Source: Streptomyces sp. MST-110588
Lineage (GTDB): Bacteria > Actinomycetota > Actinomycetes > Streptomycetales > Streptomycetaceae
Direction of reading: 5' to 3'
DNA length: 64,000 nt
Assembly: GCF_022695595.1 (NCBI RefSeq)
Contig: NZ_CP074380.1
Span: 4,500,501 to 4,564,500 of the forward strand
Part shown: positions 45,158 to 53,782 of the stretch, piece by piece
How the letters are laid out: each line of letters opens with the position of its first letter
How positions within the stretch are numbered: position 1 is the stretch's first letter
Notes under the pieces: generated by a model
The model's input: only the letters and a program-made list of their open reading frames with translations
What the model was told of the DNA's origin: nothing
Database searches by the model: none
Translations under genes and position numbers: made by a program

Positions 45158-46639
45158 ATGGATGCCGCGTTCACCGAGGAGCAGCACGAGATCCGCCGCA
45201 CCCTGCGCGAGCTGCTGCACAAGCGCTGCGGGCCCGACGAGGTCAAGGCGGCGGTCCGGACTTCGCTCGGCTACGACGAGAGCCTGTGGCGGCTGCTGGC
45301 GCGGCGGCTCGGGCTGCCGGGGCTGGCGCTGCCCGCCGTGTACACAGGCGTCGGGTGCGGGCCGGCCGAGCTGGCCCTGGCGTGCGAGGAGACGGGCCGT
45401 ACGCTGCTGCCCTCGCCCCTCCTGCCCACCGCGGTCCTCGCCGCGCCGCTGATCCTGCGGCTCGGCACCGGAGCGCAACGCGCGTCCCTTCTCCCACGGC
45501 TGGCCGGGGGTGAGCTGACCGGCACGCTCGTCGTTCCGGGCGGCCGGCTGACCCGCGCGCTGGCGCTCACCGGTGACGGTGACGGCGACGGGGCCGGCGG
45601 CGACTGGCCGGGTGGTGACTGGTCCGGCGGTGGCCGGGCGGGAGGGATCCAGGCCCGGTACGTACCGGATCAGGACCAGGGTCGGAACCTGGGCCAGGGC
45701 CAGGGCCAGGGTGAGAATCCCGAGCGATCCGCGGACTGGCGGCTGTACGGGGAGGCCGGTCAGGTCCTGGACGGGCACGGTGCCGGGCTGCTCGTGGTCG
45801 CCGCGCACACGGGCGGTTACACGCACGGCCGTACCCTGCTGTTCCTCGTACGGGGTGACGCACCCGGCCTCGTGCGGACGCGGCAGACCGCCATGGACGA
45901 GACCCGCCCCCTGGGGCGGCTGGAACTGCGTCACGTGCCCGCGGAGTTGCTGGGCGGGGCGTCACTCGGAGAGGAGACGAGTTCCGGGCGACCCGGAAGG
46001 ACCGTGGACGGCCGTACCGGCGACGCGGTGGCCCGTGCGCTGGCGTGGACCGGGGCCGGGGCGGCTGCCGCGCTGGCCTGTGAGGCGGTCGGCGCGGCGG
46101 ATGCGGCGCTGACGCGTACCGTCGCGCACGTCAAGGTCCGGCAGCAGTTCGGCAGGCCCATCGGCTCCTTCCAGGCGGTCCGGCACCGGCTGGCGGACCT
46201 CTATGTGAAGGTGCGGGCGGCGCGGTCGGCGGCGTACTACGCGGCGTGGGCGGCGGCCGTCGACGGCGGAACCGGCACCGCCACCGACAGCGGAACCGGC
46301 ACGGTCACCGACGGCGGAACCGGAATGGTCACCGACGGCGGTACGGACCCGGAGCGCGGCGTGGCTACCACGGACGGCCCCGGGCGCGGCCCCGAGGGCG
46401 TCGTTGCCGGCGGCCTGGCCCTCGCGCAGGCGCTGGAGGCGCTGTGCACGGTGGCGGCCGAGACGATCCAGTTGCACGGTGGTATCGGCTTCACGTGGGA
46501 GCACGACGCCCACCTCTACTTCAAGCGCGCGGCCTGCGACGAGCTGCTCTTCGGGCCCGTGCACCGGCTGCGGGCGCGCGCGGCAGAGGCGGCCGGGCTC
46601 TTCGTCGCCGACGGCGGACGAGAGGCGGTCCTGGCGTGA
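45158..46639 (+). CDS. Acyl-CoA dehydrogenase with repeat insertions
   Basis: 493 aa, about 100 residues longer than usual because of three in-frame repeat insertions: GDGDGDGAGGDWPGGDWSGG (about 45568-45630), GQGQGQG (about 45690-45715) and four DGGTGTVT-like units (46262-46345). The core is conserved: FTEEQHEIRRTLRELLHKRC at the N terminus, VRQQFGRPIGSFQAVRHRLA, and HGGIGFTWEHDAHLYFKRA at the C terminus. The middle domain is degenerate, as in partner subunits of heteromeric dehydrogenases, yet no second subunit is adjacent. Coupled (GTGA) to the nitroreductase gene. Confidence 0.9.
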   Translation: MDAAFTEEQHEIRRTLRELLHKRCGPDEVKAAVRTSLGYDESLWRLLARRLGLPGLALPAVYTGVGCGPAELALACEETGRTLLPSPLLPTAVLAAPLILRLGTGAQRASLLPRLAGGELTGTLVVPGGRLTRALALTGDGDGDGAGGDWPGGDWSGGGRAGGIQARYVPDQDQGRNLGQGQGQGENPERSADWRLYGEAGQVLDGHGAGLLVVAAHTGGYTHGRTLLFLVRGDAPGLVRTRQTAMDETRPLGRLELRHVPAELLGGASLGEETSSGRPGRTVDGRTGDAVARALAWTGAGAAAALACEAVGAADAALTRTVAHVKVRQQFGRPIGSFQAVRHRLADLYVKVRAARSAAYYAAWAAAVDGGTGTATDSGTGTVTDGGTGMVTDGGTDPERGVATTDGPGRGPEGVVAGGLALAQALEALCTVAAETIQLHGGIGFTWEHDAHLYFKRAACDELLFGPVHRLRARAAEAAGLFVADGGREAVLA

Positions 46640-47160
46640 CACCCTCGGACACCCCCTCGGGCACGTCCTCGGACAACCTCTCCCGTCCCACCGGTCTCAC
46701 CGAGCGCGTGGTGCGCAGGGTTTCCTCGACGCGTGCGTTCGGGCGTACGGCGCCGTACTTCGTACCCGCCCTGGACCGCGCGGTCCACCGTGTGACCGGC
46801 GGGAAAGTGCTGCTCAGTGCGCTGATGCTGCCGGGGGTGATCCTTACGGCGAGGGGTGCGAAGAGCGGTGCGCCGCGCCGTACGCCGCTGGCCTGCATGC
46901 CGGAGGAGGGCGGTACGTGGGTGCTGGTGGGCAGCAACTTCGGCCGCCCCGGGCACCCCGCCTGGACCGGGAACCTCATGAAGCATCCGGACGCCGAGGT
47001 GAGTTGGCGCGGCCAGGACATTCCCGTACGGGCCCGTTTGCTGACCGGCGCGGAGCGTGCGGAGGTGTGGGCGGCGGTGGTGGCGTTCTGGCCGCCGTAC
47101 GCCGTGTACCAGGCGCGCGTCGACCGGGAGATCCGGCTCTTCCGCCTGGAAAGGCGCTGA
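46636..47160 (+). CDS. Deazaflavin (F420)-dependent nitroreductase family protein
   Basis: 174 aa from GTG 46636, overlapping the preceding stop. DUF385/Ddn fold with LTARGAKSGAPRRTPLACMP, WVLVGSNFGRPGHPAWTGNL and EVSWRGQDIPVRARLLTGAE. These use reduced F420 to reduce enones, nitro groups or similar. Co-translation with an acyl-CoA dehydrogenase suggests reduction of a double bond or carbonyl in the same pathway. Confidence 0.88.
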   Translation: MTPSDTPSGTSSDNLSRPTGLTERVVRRVSSTRAFGRTAPYFVPALDRAVHRVTGGKVLLSALMLPGVILTARGAKSGAPRRTPLACMPEEGGTWVLVGSNFGRPGHPAWTGNLMKHPDAEVSWRGQDIPVRARLLTGAERAEVWAAVVAFWPPYAVYQARVDREIRLFRLERR

Positions 47161-47401
47161 CCCGGGCTGACCCGGGCCGACCCCGGCGAGCCGCTTTCCG
47201 CCGGAATGCGTCCCCTCAATACACCGGTCTCACATGACAGGACTCAATTCACCGGTGCGTCAAGGGGGACGCATTCACGCGTCCGGCCCGGATGACGCGA
47301 ACGACGCGAATGACTTGGATGGCTCGGAGGATTCGAATGGCCTGGATCATTCGGATTCACGCGTCACACGGCGCAGGGAAAGATCATCGACCGCACCGGG
47401 G

Positions 47402-48049
47402 CTACTTCGCCGGTTTCTTTCCGGTGATGCCGAGGTGCACCAGCAAAGCCAGATTCGGCTTGAGTTCCTGCTGCTTGACGCCCCAGCTCGTGAATCCCTT
47501 TTGATGGCCGGCGACCGCGGCCAGCATCGCCACGAGGGAACCCGCCATGGCCGGCGCGCTCACGTCCTTGTCGACCTTGTTCTTGGCCTGGAGTTCCTGG
47601 ATGGACTCCGTGAGGGAGTTGGTGACCGCGTTGAGGATCTTCATGCGGATCTTGTAGAACCGCTTGTCGCCTTCGGCGGCGCCCAGGTCGACGACGCGCA
47701 GGATGGCGTCGTTCTTGCGCCAGAAGGCGAGGAATCCGTCCACGAGTTCCTCGGCCGTCTGCCGGCCCGACCTGCCGGCCCAGGAGCGCCCGGCGACCAG
47801 GTCGGTCAGGGTCGCGCCTTCCTTGGCCATCTCCTCGGCGATTTCGAGTACGGCGCCCTCGACGTCCGGAAAGTACTGATAGAACGTCGCGGGTGAAGTG
47901 CCCGCTTTGCGTGCCACGTCGATGACTTTGACGTCCCGATAAGGGGACGAACTGAGCATTTCGCTGAGGCAGTCGAGCAGCTTCTGCCGCGTCGCCTGTC
48001 CGCGACGCCCGGCAACTCTGCCGTCGACGGTTCGAACTTGTCCTGTCAT
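47402..48049 (-). CDS. TetR-family regulator, candidate controller of the CoA regulon
   Basis: 215 aa. N-terminal HTH: RQKLLDCLSEMLSSSPYRDV then VIDVARKAGTSPATFYQYFP. The long helical ligand domain contains WRKNDAILRVVDLGAAEGDK. It is the only TetR without an obvious dedicated target, lies beside regulon genes, and its start codon is overlapped by a degenerate version of the shared operator (48043-48057). A TetR gene sits in the same area near afsK in S. coelicolor, from memory. The 240 nt before its 3' end contain GACGCGAA/GAATGAC-like repeats and no gene. Confidence 0.88.
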   Translation of the reverse strand: MTGQVRTVDGRVAGRRGQATRQKLLDCLSEMLSSSPYRDVKVIDVARKAGTSPATFYQYFPDVEGAVLEIAEEMAKEGATLTDLVAGRSWAGRSGRQTAEELVDGFLAFWRKNDAILRVVDLGAAEGDKRFYKIRMKILNAVTNSLTESIQELQAKNKVDKDVSAPAMAGSLVAMLAAVAGHQKGFTSWGVKQQELKPNLALLVHLGITGKKPAK

Positions 48050-48057
48050 GCCGTCAG
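48043..48057. promoter_or_regulatory. Degenerate copy of the shared operator at the tetR start
   Basis: CTGTCATGCCGTCAG: the right arm is perfect and the left arm has two changes. It covers the tetR start codon (48047-48049) and could give weak autorepression. Confidence 0.35.
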
Positions 48058-48573
48058 CTTACCGAGGGGTGATCGGAGCGCGATTTGACTGCCTGCAAAT
48101 GGGGATCGGGAGTTCGGCCCCGGCTCTGTTCACCACTCCGCTCACCACTCCGCCTTCCTCTCCGTTCACCGCTCCGCCCGTCCGCTGCTTCCCTTCCTGA
48201 CCCCTTCCTGGCCCCTTCCCGGTCCCTTCCCGCTCTGTGCCCGGCCGGATGCGGCCGGACATGGCCAGGTGCTCGGTCGGGTCCACGGCCGGGCCCTCGG
48301 CCTCTGCCAGGCCCCGGCTTCCCTTCGTACGGGTGACGCAAGGGACGGGCGGCGAGGGCCGAGGCTTCGCGGTGTCCCGGCGGTCCGGTGGCCGCGCCCC
48401 ATTGGCCCGAACCGGTGAATAGCGTTATCAACAGGGTGTGGACAAGCCTGCCGGGTAACTCACGCGGCCGTTCCTCACGTTGACTGCCACGCGCTCGCCG
48501 ACCCGGCGAAGAATTGACCAAGTGTTCGATATTTCTCCGGGCAGGCTCCTTGATCCAGGTCTATTTTGGCCGC
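48050..48573. other. Intergenic region with pyrimidine tract and DnaA-box-like pair
   Basis: 524 nt without a supported gene. Positions 48133-48236 are strongly C/T-rich with CCCTTCC-type repeats. TTATCAACA (48425-48433) and, on the other strand, TTGTCCACA (48437-48445) resemble DnaA boxes; the second equals the Streptomyces consensus. Confidence 0.5.
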
Positions 48574-49338
48574 ATGACCGGATTCGCACACGGCGCCCCC
48601 TGTTGGGCGAACGCGATGATCCCCGATCTCGCGGCGGGCAAGCGCTTCTACGGAGAGCTGTTCGGCTGGACCTTCTCCGAAGGTGCGCCGGAGTTCGGCT
48701 ACTACACCACGGCCTTCCTCGACGGGAAGAAGGTCGCGGGGCTGATGCCCAAGCAGGACGGGCGGATGCCCACGGCCTGGGAGCTCTACTTCGCCACGCC
48801 GGACATGGGCGGAACGGCCCGGAAGATCCGGGATGCGGGCGGACAGATCATCACCGACGTCATGGACGTCGGCGACTTGGGCACGATGCTGGTCGCCGCC
48901 GACCCCTCGGGGGCGGTGTTCGGCGTCTGGCGGGCCCGCGCGCACCGTGGTTTCGAGGTGCGCGGGGAGCCGGGCTCGTACGTCTGGATGGGGCTGAGCA
49001 CTCGCGAGCCCGGGCTGGTGGACGCCTTCTACCGGCAGGTGTTCGGCTTCGAGGGGGTGACGGAAAGCCCGATGGCGAGCCCCGGGTTCACGCCGTGGCG
49101 GCTGTCCGGGCAGCCGGAGGAGATCGGCTGCCGGATCGTCATGGACGAGAGCGCCCCGGCCGAGATGCCGGCGCATTTCACCGTCTTCTTCCTGGCCGAC
49201 GACATGGACACCGCGATCCGTACCACGACGAGACTGGGCGGCAAGGTGCAGGTGGAGCCGTCCGGCACGCCGGGCGGCCCGTTCGCGGTCGTCACCGACG
49301 ACCAGGGTGCGAGTTTCGGGGTCATGGCCCCTAAGTAG
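48574..49338 (+). CDS. VOC (glyoxalase/bleomycin-resistance fold) protein
   Basis: 254 aa from ATG 48574 (MTGFAHGAPCWANAMIPDLA). There are two VOC modules: residues about 8-120 (GKRFYGELFGWTF, then DPSGAVFGVWRA) and about 135-250 (FYRQVFGFEGV, then VTDDQGASFGVMAP). Dimer-in-one proteins of this type are hydroxylase- or glyoxalase-like with unknown substrate. An in-frame ATG at 48514 is unlikely. A possible TATTTT -10 lies 7 nt before the start, so the mRNA may be leaderless. The stop codon lies in a tandem repeat. Confidence 0.85.
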   Translation: MTGFAHGAPCWANAMIPDLAAGKRFYGELFGWTFSEGAPEFGYYTTAFLDGKKVAGLMPKQDGRMPTAWELYFATPDMGGTARKIRDAGGQIITDVMDVGDLGTMLVAADPSGAVFGVWRARAHRGFEVRGEPGSYVWMGLSTREPGLVDAFYRQVFGFEGVTESPMASPGFTPWRLSGQPEEIGCRIVMDESAPAEMPAHFTVFFLADDMDTAIRTTTRLGGKVQVEPSGTPGGPFAVVTDDQGASFGVMAPK

Positions 49339-49397
49339 GACCCGGCCCTAAGTAGGCCCCGGCCCTAAGGAGAACCCGGCCCCTAAGTAGAACCCGG
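49327..49397. repeat. 17-18-nt tandem repeat spanning the VOC stop codon
   Basis: Four units of GCCCCTAAGTAGGACCCG type. The first contains the last two codons and the stop of the VOC gene; the other three repeat the same CCTAAGTAG/CCTAAGGAG core downstream. Confidence 0.85.
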
Positions 49398-49563
49398 AGC
49401 CGCACAATTGGGTCCTCGGCAGCTCCCGCTGCCGGGCCGCGGACGGCGCGACCCGGCAGCGGGCCGGACGGCCGCCGGGTTCCTGTGGACGGCCGACGGG
49501 CCCGCGGTTGCGGAAATGTACGGTAGGGACCGACAGTCGGGACTATCAGGGGTGATTGCGGGG

Positions 49564-50253
49564 GTGGCGGTGAAGGAGCAGGACGGCGGCATCACGCTCT
49601 GTGAGGAGCTGATGCTGCTCTCGTTGGACGACGCTACGGGCGTGGCCAAGGAACGCCAGAAGACCGAGCACGCCATCGCCGGCGCGGTGCTGGTGGAACT
49701 GGCGCTGGCCGGGCGCGTGGAGATCATCGGCGAGAAGGCTCCCAAGGTGTTCGTGCGGGGCCGGTCACCGATGGGCATACCGGTGCTGGACGCGGCGCTG
49801 GCGGAGATCACCGCCCGGGTCCGGCCGCGCAAGGCCCAGGAGTGGGTGTCGCACCTGAGCAAGGACGCGGCGGTCGCCACCCGCCAGTCCCTGCTGGACC
49901 GGGGACTGGTGCGCGAGGAGCGCAAGAAGGTGCTCGGGCTCTTCCCGGTGGAGCGGTTCCCGGAGGCGGACGGCAGCGTCGAGGTGGAGATGCGGGCGCG
50001 GCTGACGCGGGTGGTCCTGGAGGGCGCGGAGCCGGACGCACGGACGGCCGCACTGGCCGTCCTGGTGCAGGGCGCCGGGCTGCACAAGATCGCCTTCCCC
50101 GGTGCCGACGCCACGGTGCTCAAGGCGGCCGACGCCCGGATGCGGGAGATCGCCGAGGCCCGGTGGGCCCAGGAGGCGGTGCGCAAGGCGCTCACGGGCG
50201 CGCAGGCGGCGCTGACGGCCGCCGCGGTGGCGGCGGTCACGGCGTCCGGCTGA
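49564..50253 (+). CDS. GPP34 (GOLPH3/Vps74-like) family protein
   Basis: About 229 aa. The start is uncertain among GTG 49552, 49564 and 49570. The sequence ITLCEELMLLSLDDATGVAK and IAGAVLVELALAGRVEIIGE are the family hallmarks, followed by helices with HLSKDAAVATRQSLLDRGLV and a C-terminal Ala-rich helix. Eukaryotic relatives bind PI4P at the Golgi; in actinobacteria GPP34 proteins are common and mostly uncharacterised. The gene lies directly upstream of afsK. KbpA, the inhibitor of AfsK in S. coelicolor, is encoded next to afsK and may correspond to this gene, but that could not be verified. Confidence 0.85.
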   Translation: MAVKEQDGGITLCEELMLLSLDDATGVAKERQKTEHAIAGAVLVELALAGRVEIIGEKAPKVFVRGRSPMGIPVLDAALAEITARVRPRKAQEWVSHLSKDAAVATRQSLLDRGLVREERKKVLGLFPVERFPEADGSVEVEMRARLTRVVLEGAEPDARTAALAVLVQGAGLHKIAFPGADATVLKAADARMREIAEARWAQEAVRKALTGAQAALTAAAVAAVTASG

Positions 50254-50637
50254 CGGGCCGAACGGACCGGTGGGCTGACGGGCCGGTGGGCTGACGGTCT
50301 GTCGTGTTCCTGGTGGTCTGCGACGGCTGCGCTTCCGGCGGGCGTACGGGGACCCGTGCCGGGGCCGGTGCGGTCTCATACCACCCGGCCCCGTACGTAA
50401 CGTCACGTAACGGCCCTGGTGCGGACCGCTTGCCGCAACCCGGGACGTGGCGCGGGGGCGCGACGCGGGACACGACGCGGCGCCCCCGGGTTCGCAACCG
50501 TGGGCTTCGCCAGGAAGAATCAGCACGCGTACGGCCGTATCGGCCAGGCGGTGAGACGCTGCACGGGGCAGTGGCTCTCGGCGGCCAGTGGCTTTTGAGA
50601 GTCTCTGATTTACGCCCCACGGGGAGGTGGCAGGCAA
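50254..50637. promoter_or_regulatory. afsK upstream region with direct repeats
   Basis: 384 nt without a gene. GGTGGGCTGACGG-type repeats at about 50260-50300, and two ACGTAACG copies at 50395-50402 and 50405-50412 (10-bp period, one helical turn) that look like a regulator site. GGGGAGGTGG just before 50638 is the afsK ribosome site. Confidence 0.4.
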
Positions 50638-53600
50638 GTGGTGGAGCAGCTTAAGCAGCTTACGCAGCACGATCCCCGGCGGATCGGCCCTTTCGAGGTG
50701 CTCGGTCGTCTCGGGGCCGGCGGCATGGGACTGGTCTATCTCGCGCGTTCGGCGTCCGGCCGGCGCGTGGCGATCAAGACGGTCCGTACGGAGCTGGCCG
50801 AGGACCAGTTGTTCCGGGTGCGCTTCACCCGTGAGGTCGAGGCGGCCCGCGCGGTCAGCGGCTTCTACACCGCCGCGGTCGTGGACGCCGACCCGCGGGC
50901 GGCCGTGCCCTGGCTGGCGACCGCGTACGTGCCCGCTCCCTCCCTCGAAGAAATAGTCAATGAGTGCGGTCCGCTCCCGGCGCAGGCGGTGCGCTGGCTG
51001 GCGGCCGGGATCGCCGAGGCGCTGCAGTCCATCCACGGCGCCGGCCTGGTGCACCGGGACCTCAAGCCCTCGAACGTACTGGTCGTCGAGGACGGCCCGC
51101 GGGTCATCGACTTCGGTATCGCCTCCGGGGTCTCCAACACGCGTCTGACGATGACGAACGTGGCGGTGGGCACCCCGGCTTACATGTCACCCGAACAGGC
51201 GCGCGACTCGCGCAGTGTGCGGGGCGCCAGCGACGTCTTCTCCCTGGGCTCGACGCTGGTCTTCGCGGCCACCGGCCACGCGCCCTTCCACGGCGCCAAC
51301 CCGGTCGAGACCGTCTTCATGCTGCTGCGCGAGGGGCCGGACCTGGCGGGGCTGCCGGACGAACTGCGTCCGCTGATCGAGTCGTGCATGCAGATGGAGG
51401 CGGAGAACCGCCCCAGCCCGGCCGATCTCCAGTCCCAGCTCGCCCCGCACCTCTTCGGCTCCGGCAACGACGACAGCGGCACCGCGTCGGCCTGGCTGCC
51501 GCCGGGTGCGATGGGGCTGATCGAGGCACGGCGCGGCGGGCGCACGTCCGCGCCGCGCAGTACGGGCCGAGGCGGCGGCTCCGGCAGCGGCGGCGCCGGT
51601 GGCGGCCGTGGCAGCGACGGCGCCGGGGACGACGGCGCCCGTAGTGGTGGCGGTGGCCGGGCCGGTGGTCCGGGGCCGGGGCGCGGCGCACGCCCGGCGG
51701 CGTCCGTACCGCCCGCCCCGGAGGCCGCTCCCGGGGCCGTCCACGGAGCCGGGCCGGGAGCCGGACCCGCGCTGCCGCAGTCACCGCCGCAGTCGCCCGC
51801 ACGGCCGGTGGCCGCTCCGGTGGCCGCCCACGGCGCGTACCCAGCCCCCGACGACCAGGGTTTCCAGGAGGGAACACCGGGACCGGGCGGTGCTGGGCGG
51901 TCCGCACCGGCGGTGGAGACCGGCTGGCCCGGAGGCGTAGGGGTCGGTCCGGGTGCACGCCGGGGCGGCGATCCGCGCGGCGCGGCCCGGCTGCCGCAGT
52001 CGGCGCCCGCCGCCGGGCAGCTCGCCCCGGCCGCCCGGTCCGCGCCCGCGGCACCTTCCGTACCGCCTGGCGCGGCCCTCCCGCCGTCCGCGTCGCCCTC
52101 CCAAGCCTCTTCGCCCTCCCCGGCTTCTCCAGCCCGCCCAGCTCCCCTTGCGCCCGCGACGCCGCCCGTGGCACCGCCTGTGTCGCCCCCGGCGCCGTCC
52201 GTGGCTCCGCCGTCCCCGGAGTCCCGGCTGCCCGACGCCGAGGGACCGGACGGGCCCGTACGGCTCGCGGGCTCCCCGGCCCCGATAGGGCCCGGCCCGC
52301 GCGCCACGGACGGCCGGGAACCGCAGGCCAGGGGCCAGGCGGGAGCAGCGACCGACTGGGTACGGCCGCCCGGCGGTACGGACCAGGGCGCCGGCTCCGG
52401 CGGGGCGGGAGCGCCCGTCGGCCACGCCGCCGCCAACGGCCCCGGCGGCGGACCGGCCGCGCTGCCGGCGGTGCCGCAGCAGAGCGCGCCGTCCGCGGGC
52501 ACGCCGACCGGCTCCGGGTCCGGCGCGCACGCCCCCAACGCCGCCCAGGGCCCGGGTGCCGGCCCCGGCGCGGAGCCCGGGCGCTGGCGGCCGTGGCGCT
52601 TCCGTATGTCCAACGAGGTGTGGGGCACCCCGGCCGTCTCCGGCGGCCTGCTGTACGTCACCTCCTTCGAGGTGCACGCGCTGGACGTGGCCACCGGCCG
52701 CCGGCAGTTCAAGACCCGCGAGGTCGCCTGGACGATGGCCGTCGCGGACGGCCGTATCCACGCCTCCGACGGCCCGAGCCTGTACGCCCTGGACGCGGCC
52801 GACGGCACCGAGCGCTGGCGGCTGGGCACCGAGGGCTGGGTCTACTCGCTCCAGGTCGACCGCGGCACGGTCGTCACCGGCACCCGTGGCGGCGGCGTCC
52901 AGGCGTGGGAGGCCGCCAACGGTGAGCTGCTGTGGGAAACCGGTGGCGCCCAGAGCGACTTCGAGACGGCCGAGTCCGGGCCGGCCGTCCACGACGGCAC
53001 GGTGTTCGTATGGGCCGAGGGGCGCCTGAAGGCTCTGGAGGCCCGTACGGGCGTCGAGCGCTGGTCGTACCCGGTCGGCGACACCGCGGCCTGCGGCGGT
53101 GTGCCGCTGCGGCTGCTGCCCGCGCCCGACGGCGTGATTTATGTGACCGCCGGGACCCGGGTGCTGGCGCTGGACATCGCGCGCGGTGACGTCCGCTGGC
53201 ACTTCGAGGCGCCCGCGGCGTTCCTGAGCCCCCCGGCGTACGCGCCGGGGCCCGCCGTCACCGGCGGCGGGATCTACCTCGCCGACTACCTCGGCACGGT
53301 CTACGCCCTGGACGCGGCGGACGGCCGCGACCGCTGGCGCATCGCGACCGAGGCCCGCCAGTCGATCGAGCCGGTGCTCGTCGCGGACGGCGCGGTCCAC
53401 CTGGGCAGCGGCAACGCCCTGTACACGCTGGACGCGGTGACCGGCACGCCGCGCTGGCGGTTCCAGGCGGGCGGGGACGTCATCGGGTCGCCGACCGTGG
53501 CGGACGGCCGGGTGCACTTCGGCTCGGCCGACCACTGCCTCTACACGCTGGACGCGGTGGGCGGCCAGCTCCGCTGGAAACTGGCGACCGGCGGCGAGAT

Positions 53601-53709
53601 CACCGGGTCGCCGGTGGCGGTCGCGGGCGTGGTCTACGCGTGCAGCAAGGACCGCTGTGTGTACGCCCTGGACGCGGCGAAGGGGACGGGGCAGGCCCGG
53701 CGTCCTTAG
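50638..53709 (+). CDS. afsK: AfsK Ser/Thr protein kinase
   Basis: 1023 aa from GTG 50638 (50641 equally possible). The kinase domain (about 17-280) matches AfsK closely: RIGPFEVLGRLGAGGMGLVY, VAIKTVRTELAEDQLFRVRF, VHRDLKPSNVLVVED, VIDFGIASGVSNTRLTMTNV, GTPAYMSPEQARDSRS. A very long Pro/Ala/Gly linker (about 300-645) joins it to a C-terminal PQQ-type beta-propeller (YALDAADGTERWRLG and related blades, ending SKDRCVYALDAAKGTGQARR). There is no membrane span. AfsK phosphorylates AfsR and also affects polar growth through DivIVA. S. coelicolor AfsK is about 800 aa; the extra length is all in the linker. Confidence 0.95.
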   Translation: MVEQLKQLTQHDPRRIGPFEVLGRLGAGGMGLVYLARSASGRRVAIKTVRTELAEDQLFRVRFTREVEAARAVSGFYTAAVVDADPRAAVPWLATAYVPAPSLEEIVNECGPLPAQAVRWLAAGIAEALQSIHGAGLVHRDLKPSNVLVVEDGPRVIDFGIASGVSNTRLTMTNVAVGTPAYMSPEQARDSRSVRGASDVFSLGSTLVFAATGHAPFHGANPVETVFMLLREGPDLAGLPDELRPLIESCMQMEAENRPSPADLQSQLAPHLFGSGNDDSGTASAWLPPGAMGLIEARRGGRTSAPRSTGRGGGSGSGGAGGGRGSDGAGDDGARSGGGGRAGGPGPGRGARPAASVPPAPEAAPGAVHGAGPGAGPALPQSPPQSPARPVAAPVAAHGAYPAPDDQGFQEGTPGPGGAGRSAPAVETGWPGGVGVGPGARRGGDPRGAARLPQSAPAAGQLAPAARSAPAAPSVPPGAALPPSASPSQASSPSPASPARPAPLAPATPPVAPPVSPPAPSVAPPSPESRLPDAEGPDGPVRLAGSPAPIGPGPRATDGREPQARGQAGAATDWVRPPGGTDQGAGSGGAGAPVGHAAANGPGGGPAALPAVPQQSAPSAGTPTGSGSGAHAPNAAQGPGAGPGAEPGRWRPWRFRMSNEVWGTPAVSGGLLYVTSFEVHALDVATGRRQFKTREVAWTMAVADGRIHASDGPSLYALDAADGTERWRLGTEGWVYSLQVDRGTVVTGTRGGGVQAWEAANGELLWETGGAQSDFETAESGPAVHDGTVFVWAEGRLKALEARTGVERWSYPVGDTAACGGVPLRLLPAPDGVIYVTAGTRVLALDIARGDVRWHFEAPAAFLSPPAYAPGPAVTGGGIYLADYLGTVYALDAADGRDRWRIATEARQSIEPVLVADGAVHLGSGNALYTLDAVTGTPRWRFQAGGDVIGSPTVADGRVHFGSADHCLYTLDAVGGQLRWKLATGGEITGSPVAVAGVVYACSKDRCVYALDAAKGTGQARRP

Positions 53710-53782
53710 AAGCCCGGCGTCCTTAGAAGGGGGCCGGGCTCCGGGCCGGGCTGGAAGGGTCCGGGTCCGGTGGGCCGTTCCC

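Noticed and set aside
47234..47896. Plus-strand frame over tetR
   Set aside because: Shadow of the TetR gene; its N-terminal part is a simple Asn/Asp repeat.
48425..48445. Replication origin
   Set aside because: Only two DnaA-like boxes and no dnaA/dnaN neighbours.
48054..48521. Minus-strand frame of 155 codons upstream of tetR
   Set aside because: Arg/Gly-rich composition driven by the pyrimidine tract; no motif and no ribosome site.
50260..50300. Additional regulon operator before afsK (CTGACGGTCTGTCGT)
   Set aside because: Only the left arm matches; it lies in a simple repeat of GGGCTGACGG units, so it is not counted.
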